DNA of 64,000 bases from Bifidobacterium erythrocebi (GTDB lineage Bacteria > Actinomycetota > Actinomycetes > Actinomycetales > Bifidobacteriaceae): NCBI RefSeq assembly GCF_012932675.1, contig NZ_JAAIIF010000009.1, positions 62,001 through 126,000 on the forward strand, given 5' to 3'. The notes under the pieces were generated by a model. It was not told where the DNA came from. It saw only the letters and a list, made by a program, of their open reading frames with translations, and did no database searches. Made by a program: the position numbers and the translations under genes. Shown piece after piece: positions 37,256 to 46,630 of this stretch (position 1 is its first letter; every line of letters starts with the position of its first letter).

Positions 37256-38764
37256 ATGACCGAACAATTCGACATCGTCATCATCGGCGCTGGCCCCGGC
37301 GGCTACTCCACCGCGTTGCGCGCGGCCCAGCTCGGCAAGCAGGTCGCCCTCGTCGAACGCGACGCCACGCCGGGCGGCACCTGCCTGAATCGCGGGTGCA
37401 TCCCCACCAAGGCGCTGCTTGACGCCACAGCCACATTCGATGCCATCCGCCATACCAACGGCATCGGTATCCATGCGCACGCCGATTCCATCGACTTCCC
37501 CGCCCTGCACCATTGGCGCGAAGGCATCGTCTCCACCATGGTCCAGGGACTCTCATCCCTGCTCGCGCAACGGGGCGTCACCGTCTTCCAGGCCAATGCG
37601 GAACTCATGCCGGCTGGCGAAACCAATACGGCCGATGCCGACGGCCAGCGCCGCCGTTCCGTCTTGCTCACCCCCTCGACCGGGCAGACCGACGTGCTGC
37701 GCCACAAGGGCAAGACCACCGACGCGCAGGGAACGCGACTCGTCATCGAGGCCACGGACGTGGTGCTCGCCATGGGCTCGCGCCCGCGTGAACTGCCCGG
37801 CACCACGTTCCATGACGCGATCATCGACTCGACGCAGGCCCTGCAACGCGACTTCCCCGCTTCGGCCACCATCATCGGAGCCGGGGCCGTCGCCGTCGAA
37901 TTCGCCTCGATCTGGAATTCGGCCGGCTGTACCGTCACACTCGTCATCCGCAAGGACCGCGTGCTTTCCGCGTGGGATCGCCGTGCAGGCACCACCCTCA
38001 CCAGGGAGCTGAAGAAGCGCGGCATCACCGTCGTCTCCAACGCCGCGGCGACCCGTATCGAATCGAATGCGCCGAACGAAGCGACCGTATATTACCGCGT
38101 CAAGGACGGCGAGGAACAGTCCGTCACATCCGAAGTCGTGCTCGGCGCCATCGGACGCGACCCCAACACCCAGGCCGACTGGATCGCCGGCAACGGCATC
38201 GACCTTGACGAACGTGGGCATATCGTCACGGACGAATACGGCCATACGCGGGCCGCGCATGTCTGGGCCGTCGGGGATATCGTGGCCGGGCATGCGCTGG
38301 CGCACCGCGCGTTCGAACAGGGCATCACGGCGGCCGAGCGCATCGCCGGACTGGATCCGAAACCCGTAGACGAGAACACCGTTCCGCAAGTCGTATTCTC
38401 CCGCCCGCAAGCCGCAAGCGTGGGATACACCGGCGCACAGGCCAAGGCGGACGAACGGTTCGGCAACGTCACCGAAACCGCATACCCGATGATGGGCAAC
38501 GCGCGCATGGCGATGAGCGGTTCGACCGGCTCGATGACCATCGTAAGCGGCGAGACCGCGGACAATCCGGGAACGCGCGTGGTGCTGGGCGTGCACATGG
38601 TGAGCCCCGAGGCGACCGAGCTCATCGCCGAGGCCGAGCAGCTGGTCGGCAATCGTGTGCCGCTCAGCGAGGCGGCCCGGCTCATCCACCCGCATCCCAC
38701 CTTCTCCGAAACACTCGGCGAGGCGCTGCTGAAGGCGGACGGACGCCCATTGCACACCCGGTAA
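37256..38764 (+). CDS. lpd: Dihydrolipoamide dehydrogenase-type flavoprotein disulfide reductase
   Basis: 502 residues. FAD loop GAGPGGYS (about 11-18), redox disulfide CLNRGC (Cys43 and Cys48), NAD loop GAGAVAVE and C-terminal HPHPTFSE with the catalytic His-Glu pair. Oxidises dihydrolipoyl groups with NAD. Bifidobacteria lack a complete pyruvate dehydrogenase complex, and no partner gene lies here, so the physiological partner is uncertain. CAGG is the only candidate ribosome site. Confidence 0.9.
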   Translation: MTEQFDIVIIGAGPGGYSTALRAAQLGKQVALVERDATPGGTCLNRGCIPTKALLDATATFDAIRHTNGIGIHAHADSIDFPALHHWREGIVSTMVQGLSSLLAQRGVTVFQANAELMPAGETNTADADGQRRRSVLLTPSTGQTDVLRHKGKTTDAQGTRLVIEATDVVLAMGSRPRELPGTTFHDAIIDSTQALQRDFPASATIIGAGAVAVEFASIWNSAGCTVTLVIRKDRVLSAWDRRAGTTLTRELKKRGITVVSNAAATRIESNAPNEATVYYRVKDGEEQSVTSEVVLGAIGRDPNTQADWIAGNGIDLDERGHIVTDEYGHTRAAHVWAVGDIVAGHALAHRAFEQGITAAERIAGLDPKPVDENTVPQVVFSRPQAASVGYTGAQAKADERFGNVTETAYPMMGNARMAMSGSTGSMTIVSGETADNPGTRVVLGVHMVSPEATELIAEAEQLVGNRVPLSEAARLIHPHPTFSETLGEALLKADGRPLHTR

Positions 38765-38882
38765 CCGGTCTTTCCGCCCCGATCAGGCCGCACGGCTCTC
38801 CCCTATTCCGGGACTCATTATGTTTCGGCTCCACGTTGCCTGTTCGGGGCATGACCGGCAGCAATGCTTTCAATATTCCTTA

Positions 38883-38907
38883 ATACTGGTAGACTATTGG
38901 CCAGTAT
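38883..38907. promoter_or_regulatory. Palindrome upstream of the DUF4191 gene
   Basis: ATACTGG and CCAGTAT (38883-38889 and 38901-38907) spaced 11 bases, one helical turn centre to centre, overlapping a -10-like TAGACT. Looks like an operator over a promoter; the regulator is not known. Confidence 0.35.
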
Positions 38908-38939
38908 GCCAACAGCGTCGAGTAGCAAGTGAGGGAGTT

Positions 38940-39728
38940 ATGGCGGAAAAGCCTGCAAAGAAAAAGCCAGCAAAGAGGAGCCTGTTCAAGCAGATCGCAC
39001 AGGTCTACAAGTTCACGCATGAAGAGGACAAGCAGCTTCCTGCGCTGATGGCTCTGGTCTTCGTCGCGCCGATCGTCGTGATGATTGTTCTCGGCATCGT
39101 GTTCAAGTGGATGTGGCTGACCTGGATCCTGATGATGATCCTGGCCATCCTGCTCGGCTTCCTGTTCGCCACCATGGTGCTGACCCGCCGCGCGGACGCC
39201 GTCGGCTTCCGCAAGATGGAAGGACGCCCGGGCGCCGCCATCGCCGTTCTGGGCAACATGAACAAGGCCGGCTTCAGCTTCCCGCAGGAACCGGTGTGGA
39301 TCGACCCGCGCACCAAGGACGCCGTCTGGCGCGGCACCGGCTACAACGGCATCTACCTGATCGGCGAAGGCAACGCCGAACGACTCAAGCATGCGATGGA
39401 CCGTCAGGAGCACGCCATCAAGGGCGTGACCGCCGGATCCTCCATCCCCGTCTACCGCGTGTACGTCGGCAAGGGCGAAGGGCAGACCCAGATCAAGGAT
39501 CTGCGCAAGGTCATCCTCAAGATGAAGACCAAGCTGCCGAACACCACCACCAACAAGTTCATGAAGGCGATCCACCCGCACCAGCGCTTCATGCTCACCA
39601 AGACCGAGCTCACCACGCTGAACGATCGTCTGCGCACGCTGCAGGCCAAGAACGGCTACAGCATTCCGAAGGGAATGGATCCGATGCATCCCCAGAAGAT
39701 CAGCCGCCGCGCCATGCGTGGTCGCTGA
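38940..39728 (+). CDS. DUF4191 membrane protein
   Basis: 262 residues from the ATG at 38940 directly after GAGGGAG; the frame is open further up but without a ribosome site. A Lys/Ala-rich N-terminus is followed by two membrane segments (about residues 40-62 and 65-85) and a soluble domain with [17 protein letters not shown] and VYVGKGEG as in DUF4191. Function unknown. It precedes glnA, an arrangement common among actinobacteria. Confidence 0.88.
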   Translation: MAEKPAKKKPAKRSLFKQIAQVYKFTHEEDKQLPALMALVFVAPIVVMIVLGIVFKWMWLTWILMMILAILLGFLFATMVLTRRADAVGFRKMEGRPGAAIAVLGNMNKAGFSFPQEPVWIDPRTKDAVWRGTGYNGIYLIGEGNAERLKHAMDRQEHAIKGVTAGSSIPVYRVYVGKGEGQTQIKDLRKVILKMKTKLPNTTTNKFMKAIHPHQRFMLTKTELTTLNDRLRTLQAKNGYSIPKGMDPMHPQKISRRAMRGR

Positions 39729-39753
39729 GCCGATCAACCGATACGGCAATTTT

Positions 39754-39784
39754 CGAAGATCCCGGCCAATCACCGGGATCTTCG
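39754..39784. terminator. Terminator after the DUF4191 gene
   Basis: Perfect 12-bp arms CGAAGATCCCGG and its complement (39754-39765 and 39773-39784), 7-base loop. The rest of the 320-base gap to glnA holds no gene; it must contain the glnA promoter. Confidence 0.75.
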
Positions 39785-40048
39785 CATATCCAGGCAACGA
39801 ACGCGAGCCCCATCGGCTCACATGGCCGCGTCCTTGTTCGCGCTTCCCGCTCCCCTTCCCATCCAGCATGCGACCCTGGCACCCGTCCACTGTATGGACA
39901 TGCATCATCGCATATTTCCCCGCAATACCGCGATTCGCACCCCAAAGCACCCGGCACGAAACATTCTCGTAACCGAAAGTACGAGTGCGCGAAACGCACG
40001 GTTCTATGCTTATCTCACGTAACTTCTGATTTTGAAAGGAGCGGTCCC

Positions 40049-41488
40049 GTGACCGACGAACTGAAAACCAAGGCTGATGCCGAGGCCCTTATCAATAAGG
40101 AAGGCGTGGAGTACGTCTCCGTCCGTTTCACCGACCTTATCGGCGTGCAGCAGCACTTCACCGTGCCGGCAAGCGAATTCCTGAAGGATGCCTTCACGGA
40201 CGGCATGCCGTTCGATGGTTCTTCGGTGCAGGGCTTCCAGGCCATCAACGAGTCCGATATGAAGCTGGTCCCGGATGTGTCCACCGCCTTCATCGACCCG
40301 TTCCGCAAGCACAAGACCCTCGACGTGGCCTTCTCCATCGTGGACCCGCTCACCGATGAGCCGTACTCCCGCGATCCGCGTCAGGTCGCCGGCAAGGCCG
40401 AGGCCTACCTGAAGTCCACCGGCATCGCCGATACCGCTTCCTTCGCTCCGGAAGCCGAGTTCTTCATTTTCGACAAGGTTCGTTTCGAGAACTCCATGCA
40501 GCGTTCCTTCTACGAGGTCGACTCCATCGAGGCTCCGTGGAACTCCGGCATCGACACCGAAGACGACGGCACCCCGAACATCGGCTTCAAGAACCGCGTC
40601 AAGAAGGGCTACTTCCCGGTTCCCCCGATCGACCACACTCAGGATCTGCGCGACGACATGGTCGCCAACCTGCAGAAGGTCGGCCTGATCCTTGAGCGCT
40701 CCCACCACGAGGTGGCCGGCGCCGGTCAGCAGGAGATCAACTACCGCTTCAACTCCCTGCAGCACGCAGGCGATGACCTGATGAAGTACAAGTACGTCGT
40801 GCACGAGACCGCCGCTCTGGCAGGCAAGGCCGCGACCTTCATGCCGAAGCCGATCGCAGGCGACAACGGCACCGGCATGCACTGCCACCAGTCCCTGTGG
40901 AAGGACGGCAAGCCGCTGTTCTACGACGAGAAGGGCTACGCTGGCCTGTCCGACATGGCTCGCTGGTACATCGGCGGCCTGATCAAGCACTCCTCCTCCG
41001 TGCTGGCCTTCACCAACCCGTCCCTCAACTCCTACCACCGTCTGGTTCCGGGCTACGAAGCTCCGGTCAACCTGGTGTACTCCGCCCGCAACCGTTCCGC
41101 CGCCATCCGTATTCCGCTGGCCGGCACCTCCCCGGCTGCCAAGCGCATCGAGTTCCGCGCTCCGGATCCGTCCTGCAACCCGTTCCTCGCCTTCTCCGCT
41201 CAGCTGATGGCAGGCCTGGACGGTGTGCTGAACCACATCGAGCCCCCGGCACCGGTCGACAAGGATCTCTACGAGCTGCCGCCGGAAGAGCACGCAGGCA
41301 TCAAGCAGGTGCCGAGCTCCCTGGCTGAAGCTATGGACGCCCTGGAAGAGGATCACGACTTCCTGACCGCCGGCGACGTGTTCACCGACGATCTGATCGA
41401 GACCTGGCTGGACCTCAAGCGCGGCGAGATCGACGAAGCCCGTCTGGCTCCGACCCCGCTGGAGTACGAGCTGTACTTCCACATCTGA
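40049..41488 (+). CDS. glnA: Glutamine synthetase, type I
   Basis: Makes glutamine from glutamate, ammonia and ATP. 479 residues from a GTG at 40049 behind GAAAGGAG. Conserved parts are DGSSVQGF, the PEAEFF metal site, [18 protein letters not shown] and the RIPL segment. The Tyr of [11 protein letters not shown] near residue 407 is the usual adenylylation site, so activity may be controlled by GlnE. Normal length. A strong hairpin ends the transcript. Confidence 0.97.
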   Translation: MTDELKTKADAEALINKEGVEYVSVRFTDLIGVQQHFTVPASEFLKDAFTDGMPFDGSSVQGFQAINESDMKLVPDVSTAFIDPFRKHKTLDVAFSIVDPLTDEPYSRDPRQVAGKAEAYLKSTGIADTASFAPEAEFFIFDKVRFENSMQRSFYEVDSIEAPWNSGIDTEDDGTPNIGFKNRVKKGYFPVPPIDHTQDLRDDMVANLQKVGLILERSHHEVAGAGQQEINYRFNSLQHAGDDLMKYKYVVHETAALAGKAATFMPKPIAGDNGTGMHCHQSLWKDGKPLFYDEKGYAGLSDMARWYIGGLIKHSSSVLAFTNPSLNSYHRLVPGYEAPVNLVYSARNRSAAIRIPLAGTSPAAKRIEFRAPDPSCNPFLAFSAQLMAGLDGVLNHIEPPAPVDKDLYELPPEEHAGIKQVPSSLAEAMDALEEDHDFLTAGDVFTDDLIETWLDLKRGEIDEARLAPTPLEYELYFHI

Positions 41489-41508
41489 TAGCCACAGTGT
41501 TTCATATA

Positions 41509-41553
41509 GGAGGACCCCGCCGCTCTTTGGACTGGCGGGGTCCTCCCGTTTCT
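41509..41553 (+). terminator. Terminator after glnA
   Basis: Perfect 13-bp arms GGAGGACCCCGCC and complement (41509-41521 and 41534-41546), followed by CGTTTCT. Typical intrinsic terminator. Confidence 0.85.
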
Positions 41554-41650
41554 GCTCCCGGCTACGAAAACATTCGGGCGCGTCTTGCAAGACTGCTTTG
41601 TGGCCGCCCTTCAGAATACCGGCGATGTTCCCTAACGGCCGCCCACATGG

Positions 41651-41743
41651 TTCCGTAGGTGGTTGGCCGCAATACGTGGATACGGCAATGGCTTATTTCA
41701 CGCCATTGTTCGCGTGGGTTTCTTACCTGAACCACCTACGGAA
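41651..41743. repeat. Inverted repeat in the glnA-ykoC gap
   Basis: 14-bp perfect arms TTCCGTAGGTGGTT and complement (41651-41664 and 41730-41743) with 65 bases between. Inside is a second palindrome, CAATGGC/GCCATTG. The whole can fold into one long interrupted hairpin. No gene is seen in this gap. Confidence 0.65.
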
Positions 41744-41843
41744 GCACGCATATCCCCATCCACGCATATGTTCTCATGCATACTTCAGCTTTTGCCTGGT
41801 TTTATAACACAACCATGCCAAATACCAAGAGCCAGAGCGGCAG

Positions 41844-42680
41844 TCAGTTGCTCACGCCGCTGAAAGCCCAATGCCAGTAGCCGGTGCAATACGCCGTGAT
41901 GAGCGCAATCGCCGGCACCGCGGCGCATATCAGGTAGAATCCCCAGTCAACCGCATGCAATCGCGATTCACGGGCCTGGCTGCGCGGCAGTTCGGAACCG
42001 AATCCACGCGCCTCCATGGCGGTGGCCAGCTTCGTGCCGCGCCTGATCGACACGACCAGCAGATTGAACGCCTGGGAGATCACACGTCTGATGGCGTTGC
42101 CGTCGCCAAGGCCACGCGAGCGGCGGGCCTGCCCGAGCATGCGCCAGTCATCCTGCAGCAGGGTGAACATGCGCAGCCCGGCTAAACCGCCGTATACGAA
42201 TTTCGACGGCAGGTGCAGGATCTGCACGAGGCCGTCGGCCAGATCGGTCGGGTCAAGCCCGAGCGCCAGCATCACGCCGGGCACCGCGATCGCGGCGACG
42301 CGCAGGAACGTGGCCGCCGCCAGATACAGCGATCCCTGCGAGATCACCACGAACCCGCCCAGATCCACCAGCACATCGCCCGACGCCTTGCCGTACAGGG
42401 CCACGGATACGAAGCTTCCCGTGGCTGCGATCCACACCGGCCAGGTCTTGCGCAGCACCGTCCACGGCGCGATGCCGCCGATCCACAGCAGAACCATCTC
42501 CAGCCCGAACGCCACCGATGCGGACATGATGTCGAGCGTGAAGAACATCGGGATGCACAGGAGCAACGCGCCGATGAACCGGCTGACCGGGTTGATCCGT
42601 GCAATGAACCATGATGGCGATGCGGGGCGGGATACGTCGAGACGTTCCGCATGTGGTACGACCGTAATGCGCTCAGTCAT
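41844..42680 (-). CDS. ykoC: ECF transporter T component, YkoC type
   Basis: 278 residues, about five membrane segments, with the coupling motifs ARRSRGLG and EARGFGSE. It aligns along its length with the C-terminal domain of the fused protein at 25450-28002 (shared QILHLPSKFVYGGLAGLR-like stretch). Its start overlaps the ykoD stop by eight bases. It forms the energizing module with YkoD and serves the S component YkoE. Confidence 0.9.
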   Translation of the reverse strand: MTERITVVPHAERLDVSRPASPSWFIARINPVSRFIGALLLCIPMFFTLDIMSASVAFGLEMVLLWIGGIAPWTVLRKTWPVWIAATGSFVSVALYGKASGDVLVDLGGFVVISQGSLYLAAATFLRVAAIAVPGVMLALGLDPTDLADGLVQILHLPSKFVYGGLAGLRMFTLLQDDWRMLGQARRSRGLGDGNAIRRVISQAFNLLVVSIRRGTKLATAMEARGFGSELPRSQARESRLHAVDWGFYLICAAVPAIALITAYCTGYWHWAFSGVSN

Positions 42681-44226
42681 GCTGTTCCTCCTCGCTGACT
42701 ATGATGCGGCGCGCGTCCAACGCCTCGATCAACGCCTCATCGTGCGTGACCATGATCACCGCGGAGCCGGCGTCGCGCACGTCCGCGATCAGGCGCACCA
42801 TTTCCGTCCATGTGGTGAAGTCCTGGCCGAAGGTCGGCTCGTCCATCACCAGCACCTTCGGCGCGGCGGCCAGCATGGATGCGACCGACAAGCGTCTTTT
42901 CTCACCGCCCGATAGCGTGAACGGATTGGCTGGTCCGAAGCGTTTGAGGTTCACGCGTTCCAGCATCTCGTCCGCGATCCGATACGCCTCCTCATCCGAC
43001 TTCCCCATGGACTTGGGGCCCACGGCGATCTCATCGCGCACGCTGGATGTGACGAACTGATGCTCCGGCTCCTGGAACACCATGCCCACGCGCCCCAGCA
43101 GATCACGGCTTTTCCATGTGCCGACATCATTGGCCCTATGCGCAGGCACCAGGTGCTCCGCCATGCGCACATGGCCGGCGAGCGGTTTGAGCAGCCCGGC
43201 CAGCGTGAGCGCGAGCGTGGATTTGCCCACGCCGTTCCGTCCCGTGAGCGCGGTGACCTCGCCGGCATGGAATTCAATGTTGACATGCTCGCCGAGCGGG
43301 AAACCGCGGCCGAAGCTCAGATCGTCGGCGTGCAGCACCGTTTCGCCAGGCTGCCCGGCCGGAGGGCAGTGCGTGATGGTACGCCCCGGAACCCATGCGC
43401 CGCCTGCGGCGAGCACATCGCCCATAGCGCCGAACACCTTGCTCGGAGCGCCGTCCGCGATCACCCCGCCGACCAGCGAATCCCCGTCGGGCTTGCCCAG
43501 CACAATCACACGGTCGACCGTGTCAAGCCACACGTCGATATGATGCTCGACCACGATCAGCGTCTCCCCGGTGCGTTCGACCACACGCTTCACGGCATCG
43601 TGGACCTCCTTGACGCCTTCGGGGTCGAGATTCGCGGTCGGCTCGTCAAGCAGCAGCAGACCGGGATGCATGGCCAGCACGCCGGCCAGGGCGAGACGCT
43701 GACGCTGGCCACCGGAAAGCTTGCGGGTGGAATGGTCGAAACGCATGTAGTCGAGGCCGACCATATCCAGGGATTCGCGAGCGCGCTGCCAGATCTCGTC
43801 CTTCGGCAGCCCCAGGTTCTCGCATCCGAACGCGGCATCGTCGCCCACGCGTTCCAGAATCGTCTGCGCATCAGGGTCCTGCAGCATCAGGCCGGAGATT
43901 CCGCGCGCCGTGCGCGCCTCCGCACCACCGATCAGCAGATGCCCCTCCTGCTCGCCGTCGTCATCGCCGCCGAGCACGCCGGCAAGTCCCGCCATCAGCG
44001 TGGATTTGCCTGCTCCCGAGGCACCGAGCAGCAGCACGCGCTCCCCCGGCTCGATATCGAAGCTCACATGGCGCAGGGCGAAGTCCTTGCGCGAGGCATG
44101 TCTCCATCCCCAATCACGCGCCTGGACGCTCACGCCCATCGAACCTTCCGTGGTGTTTTCGGCAGCGGCACTTTCCAAGGCACCCGCTCCGGTCCCAGCA
44201 CCAGCGTTTTTGGCAGTATCAGCCAT
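42673..44226 (-). CDS. ykoD: ECF transporter duplicated ATPase, YkoD type
   Basis: 517 residues from the ATG at 44226 (GAAAGATCG upstream). Two ABC domains in one chain: domain 1 with GASGAGKST, LSGGQ and LLLDEPTANLDPEG; domain 2 with GRNGVGKST, LSGGE and LVMDEPTFGQD. A Gly/Ala/Glu-rich N-terminal extension of about 35 residues precedes the first domain. Both signature loops and the PTFGQD variant match the first locus, so the two loci came from one duplication or from repeated acquisition of the same system. Confidence 0.92.
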   Translation of the reverse strand: MADTAKNAGAGTGAGALESAAAENTTEGSMGVSVQARDWGWRHASRKDFALRHVSFDIEPGERVLLLGASGAGKSTLMAGLAGVLGGDDDGEQEGHLLIGGAEARTARGISGLMLQDPDAQTILERVGDDAAFGCENLGLPKDEIWQRARESLDMVGLDYMRFDHSTRKLSGGQRQRLALAGVLAMHPGLLLLDEPTANLDPEGVKEVHDAVKRVVERTGETLIVVEHHIDVWLDTVDRVIVLGKPDGDSLVGGVIADGAPSKVFGAMGDVLAAGGAWVPGRTITHCPPAGQPGETVLHADDLSFGRGFPLGEHVNIEFHAGEVTALTGRNGVGKSTLALTLAGLLKPLAGHVRMAEHLVPAHRANDVGTWKSRDLLGRVGMVFQEPEHQFVTSSVRDEIAVGPKSMGKSDEEAYRIADEMLERVNLKRFGPANPFTLSGGEKRRLSVASMLAAAPKVLVMDEPTFGQDFTTWTEMVRLIADVRDAGSAVIMVTHDEALIEALDARRIIVSEEEQHD

Positions 44227-44387
44227 CGATCTTTCTTCCCCACTCAAGCAACACATAGCAGCACATAGCCATCACATCAATCACATAGCCGGGCACGCAT
44301 CACAGCCGGCCGGCAAGCGATCAACGGGCAAACGGCGAGGCCCCGCGCCATATCACAAGACGCGAGGCCTTACCAGCCCAAATCCGA

Positions 44388-45020
44388 TCAGACCAGGGTC
44401 TGTACGCGACCGGATTCGAAGCGGTCAAGCACGCCGGTCTTCGCGATGGCACGCTGCAGCAGGCACATCACCACGCCGGCCAGCAGTGCGCCGGAGATGA
44501 CGGACGTGCCCAGGTAGATGCTGGAACGAAGCACGCCCCATGCCGGGTTCATGACCCAGTAGTAGAGGCCGCAACCCACGCCGGCCAATGCGCCGGACAC
44601 CGCGGTGCTCAGCATGTTCCAGCCCTTGTAGGCGAACAGCGCGAAGCCGATCTCCGCGCCGATGCCCTGCATGATGCCGACGATCAGCGATCCGCCGACG
44701 CCCCACTGATTGCCCATGGTGAGTTCCAGTGCGGCGGCGAGGGTTTCGGCGAACAGCGCGGCACCAGGCTTGCGCACGATGATGGCGGCAAGCGGGCCGG
44801 CGAACAGCCAGAACGCGTTGAGCAGGCCTTCGAAGCCCGGCGTCACCGCGCCGAAGATGGCCAGCGGGGCCGCGCAGACGATGTCCCAGCCCCAGAAGAT
44901 CACGCCGGATGCCACGGCGATGATGGCGGCCACCACAATGTCGACCACGCGCCATGTATTGCTGTGCTTGCGGACCACGGAAGACTCGTGCTCCGTGTTC
45001 TTGGTCGTCGATTCAGTCAT
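44388..45020 (-). CDS. ykoE: ECF transporter S component, YkoE family, second copy
   Basis: 210 residues from the ATG at 45020. Six membrane segments with VRKPGAALFAE, TMGNQWGVGG and GALAGVGCGLYY, matching the first YkoE across its length. A TPP riboswitch and a ribosome-site-sequestering hairpin precede it. It carries a short Thr/Glu-rich N-terminal extension. Operon ykoE-ykoD-ykoC. Substrate inferred as thiamine or the HMP precursor. Confidence 0.9.
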   Translation of the reverse strand: MTESTTKNTEHESSVVRKHSNTWRVVDIVVAAIIAVASGVIFWGWDIVCAAPLAIFGAVTPGFEGLLNAFWLFAGPLAAIIVRKPGAALFAETLAAALELTMGNQWGVGGSLIVGIMQGIGAEIGFALFAYKGWNMLSTAVSGALAGVGCGLYYWVMNPAWGVLRSSIYLGTSVISGALLAGVVMCLLQRAIAKTGVLDRFESGRVQTLV

Positions 45021-45027
45021 TACTTGT

Positions 45028-45050
45028 GCCTTTCTCTCATTCAAGGCACG
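45028..45050 (-). promoter_or_regulatory. Shine-Dalgarno sequestering stem of TPP leader 2
   Basis: On the minus strand GTGCCTT and AAAGGCAC flank a short loop directly before ykoE; AAAGG is its ribosome site. The same pair of sequences occurs in the other TPP leader, although the intervening sequence differs. Confidence 0.6.
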
Positions 45051-45058
45051 GGAAGAGA

Positions 45059-45144
45059 GACTCCGTGCGCCGGCATTACCCGGTAAACGTTCATACGGTC
45101 GAAGCTTGCGCTTGCTCTCAGCCTGGTAGGCCCCCGTGTCAGTG
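45059..45144 (-). promoter_or_regulatory. TPP riboswitch 2 (THI element) before the second ykoE
   Basis: Minus-strand order: CACGGGGGCC, GGCTGAGAG, CGACC, a TATGAAC block and GCACGGA, as in the TPP aptamer. Stem P1 is short and weaker than in copy 1 (GAC/GTC). Confidence 0.87.
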
Positions 45145-45326
45145 CCGATAGTACGCAAGGCACCCGATTTTCCCGTGTTCGTTTCTCATATGCGAAGACG
45201 GGACGCGCACCCGCAATGCTCGCAATAGGATTATGCGTACGCGGCGTGCGAGCCGACAACGGGACAGTGCCCGTACGATTCCCCGGAAATGCTCTAGGAT
45301 GGCGTAGGAAGAGCGAAAGGAATGTT

Positions 45327-46397
45327 ATGACCGACGAAACGAATATCAGCGTCGCATCGGATATATCGGCTTCCAGCCAATCGAAGAAGACGGAGACGGA
45401 AGGAACGAAGGAAAGGAACGGCAAACCCGCCAACGCCAACGCGGGCGCCGCGGTCAAGGCCGCCCTCGCCGCGAACATCGGCGTGGCCTGCGCGAAGTTC
45501 GCCGCCGCCGCATTCACCGGCTCGTCCTCCATGTTCTCCGAATCGGTGCATTCCGTGGCCGATTGCGCGAACGAGATCGTGCTCATGTTCGGCGACCGCG
45601 CCTCCGACCGCAAGTCCAAGGGCGATCACCCCTTCGGCATGCATCGTGCGAAATATCTGGCCAGCTTTATCGTCGCCACGCTGCTGTTCTTCGTCGGCGG
45701 CGTGTTCGCCGTCAGCCAGGCAGCCAAGAAGCTCATCGGCCTGGCGGACGGCTCCATTCCCAGAAGCGTCGACTCGCTCGAACTGCTCGCCGCACTGGCC
45801 GTGGTCGTGATCTCCGCTTGCCTTGAAGGCTACGGCCTGCACACCTCCATCAGGGAGGCACGCGAACGCATGGCGCGGGTGAAGGTCGAGGAGGATTCGC
45901 TGATCGGATTCTGGCGTCGCACCAAGTCGGCGGAGCTGGCGTCGGTGATGATGGAGGATACGCTCGCGCTGATCGGTCTGCTGTTCGCAGGTCTTGGCAT
46001 CGGCTGCTCGATGCTGACGGGTGACGAGCTGTACGATACGATCGGCGGTCTGCTGGTCGGTCTGGTGCTGGTGGTCGGCTCCGCCGCACTGGCGTTCAAA
46101 TCCGGATCGCTGCTGCTTGGCGAGGACGTGGACCCGCGTACGCACAAGCTGCTTTCGCAGGCGGTGGCGGACACGCCGGGCGTGGAACGGCTCATCAACA
46201 TGCAGGCGATTCATATGGATGAGGATGCCGTACTGCTGTGTCTGAAGGTGCAGACGTCCAAGCTGGACCGTGATTACGATGTGGAGACGGTCGACAAGAT
46301 CGAGAAGAACATCCGTGCCGCGCTGCCGTGGTATGAGTGGGAGATCTATGTGGAGCCGGATATCTGGCGCGCGAATCACGTTTCCGCGGACGAGTGA
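45327..46397 (+). CDS. Cation diffusion facilitator family metal efflux protein
   Basis: 356 residues from the ATG at 45327 behind GAAAGGA. An N-terminal Ser/Lys/Glu-rich cytoplasmic tail of about 40 residues precedes six membrane segments and a soluble C-terminal domain. Membrane metal site residues lie in SESVHSVADC, and HPFGMHRAKY follows helix 2, as in CDF proteins. Likely exports Zn2+, Mn2+ or Fe2+ in exchange for protons; the metal cannot be fixed. A TAGGAT -10-like element lies about 30 bases upstream. Confidence 0.88.
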   Translation: MTDETNISVASDISASSQSKKTETEGTKERNGKPANANAGAAVKAALAANIGVACAKFAAAAFTGSSSMFSESVHSVADCANEIVLMFGDRASDRKSKGDHPFGMHRAKYLASFIVATLLFFVGGVFAVSQAAKKLIGLADGSIPRSVDSLELLAALAVVVISACLEGYGLHTSIREARERMARVKVEEDSLIGFWRRTKSAELASVMMEDTLALIGLLFAGLGIGCSMLTGDELYDTIGGLLVGLVLVVGSAALAFKSGSLLLGEDVDPRTHKLLSQAVADTPGVERLINMQAIHMDEDAVLLCLKVQTSKLDRDYDVETVDKIEKNIRAALPWYEWEIYVEPDIWRANHVSADE

Positions 46398-46601
46398 TCG
46401 GCTGATCGGCGCGGGGCCTAACGCCTTATTCTGCGCCCCCGTTCCGTGTTCCTCCATATTGCAATCGGCATGATACGTTCGGCCGCCTTCCTGCCACTTG
46501 CCTGCTTGTCTGCTTGCTCCGTCAAGCGAATCGGCTGAATCGGCAAGTGCGGTAGCGGGAGGGCGGCCGAACACGCTTCTGGCGTGGCACGGGGCCACCC
46601 G

Positions 46602-46607
46602 CTAAGG
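46602..46607 (+). promoter_or_regulatory. Candidate -10 for the Mrp-type ATPase gene
   Basis: TAAGGT in CGCTAAGGTGG, about 24 bases before the start codon. The same CGCTAAGGTGGT occurs near 37121 upstream of lpd. Confidence 0.35.
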
Positions 46608-46630
46608 TGGTAGGCGCACACAGGAGGATC

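Noticed and set aside
39970-40010. GlnR-type nitrogen operator before glnA
   Set aside because: GTAAC and GAAAC occur but at the wrong spacing for the GTnAC-n6-GaAAC pattern.
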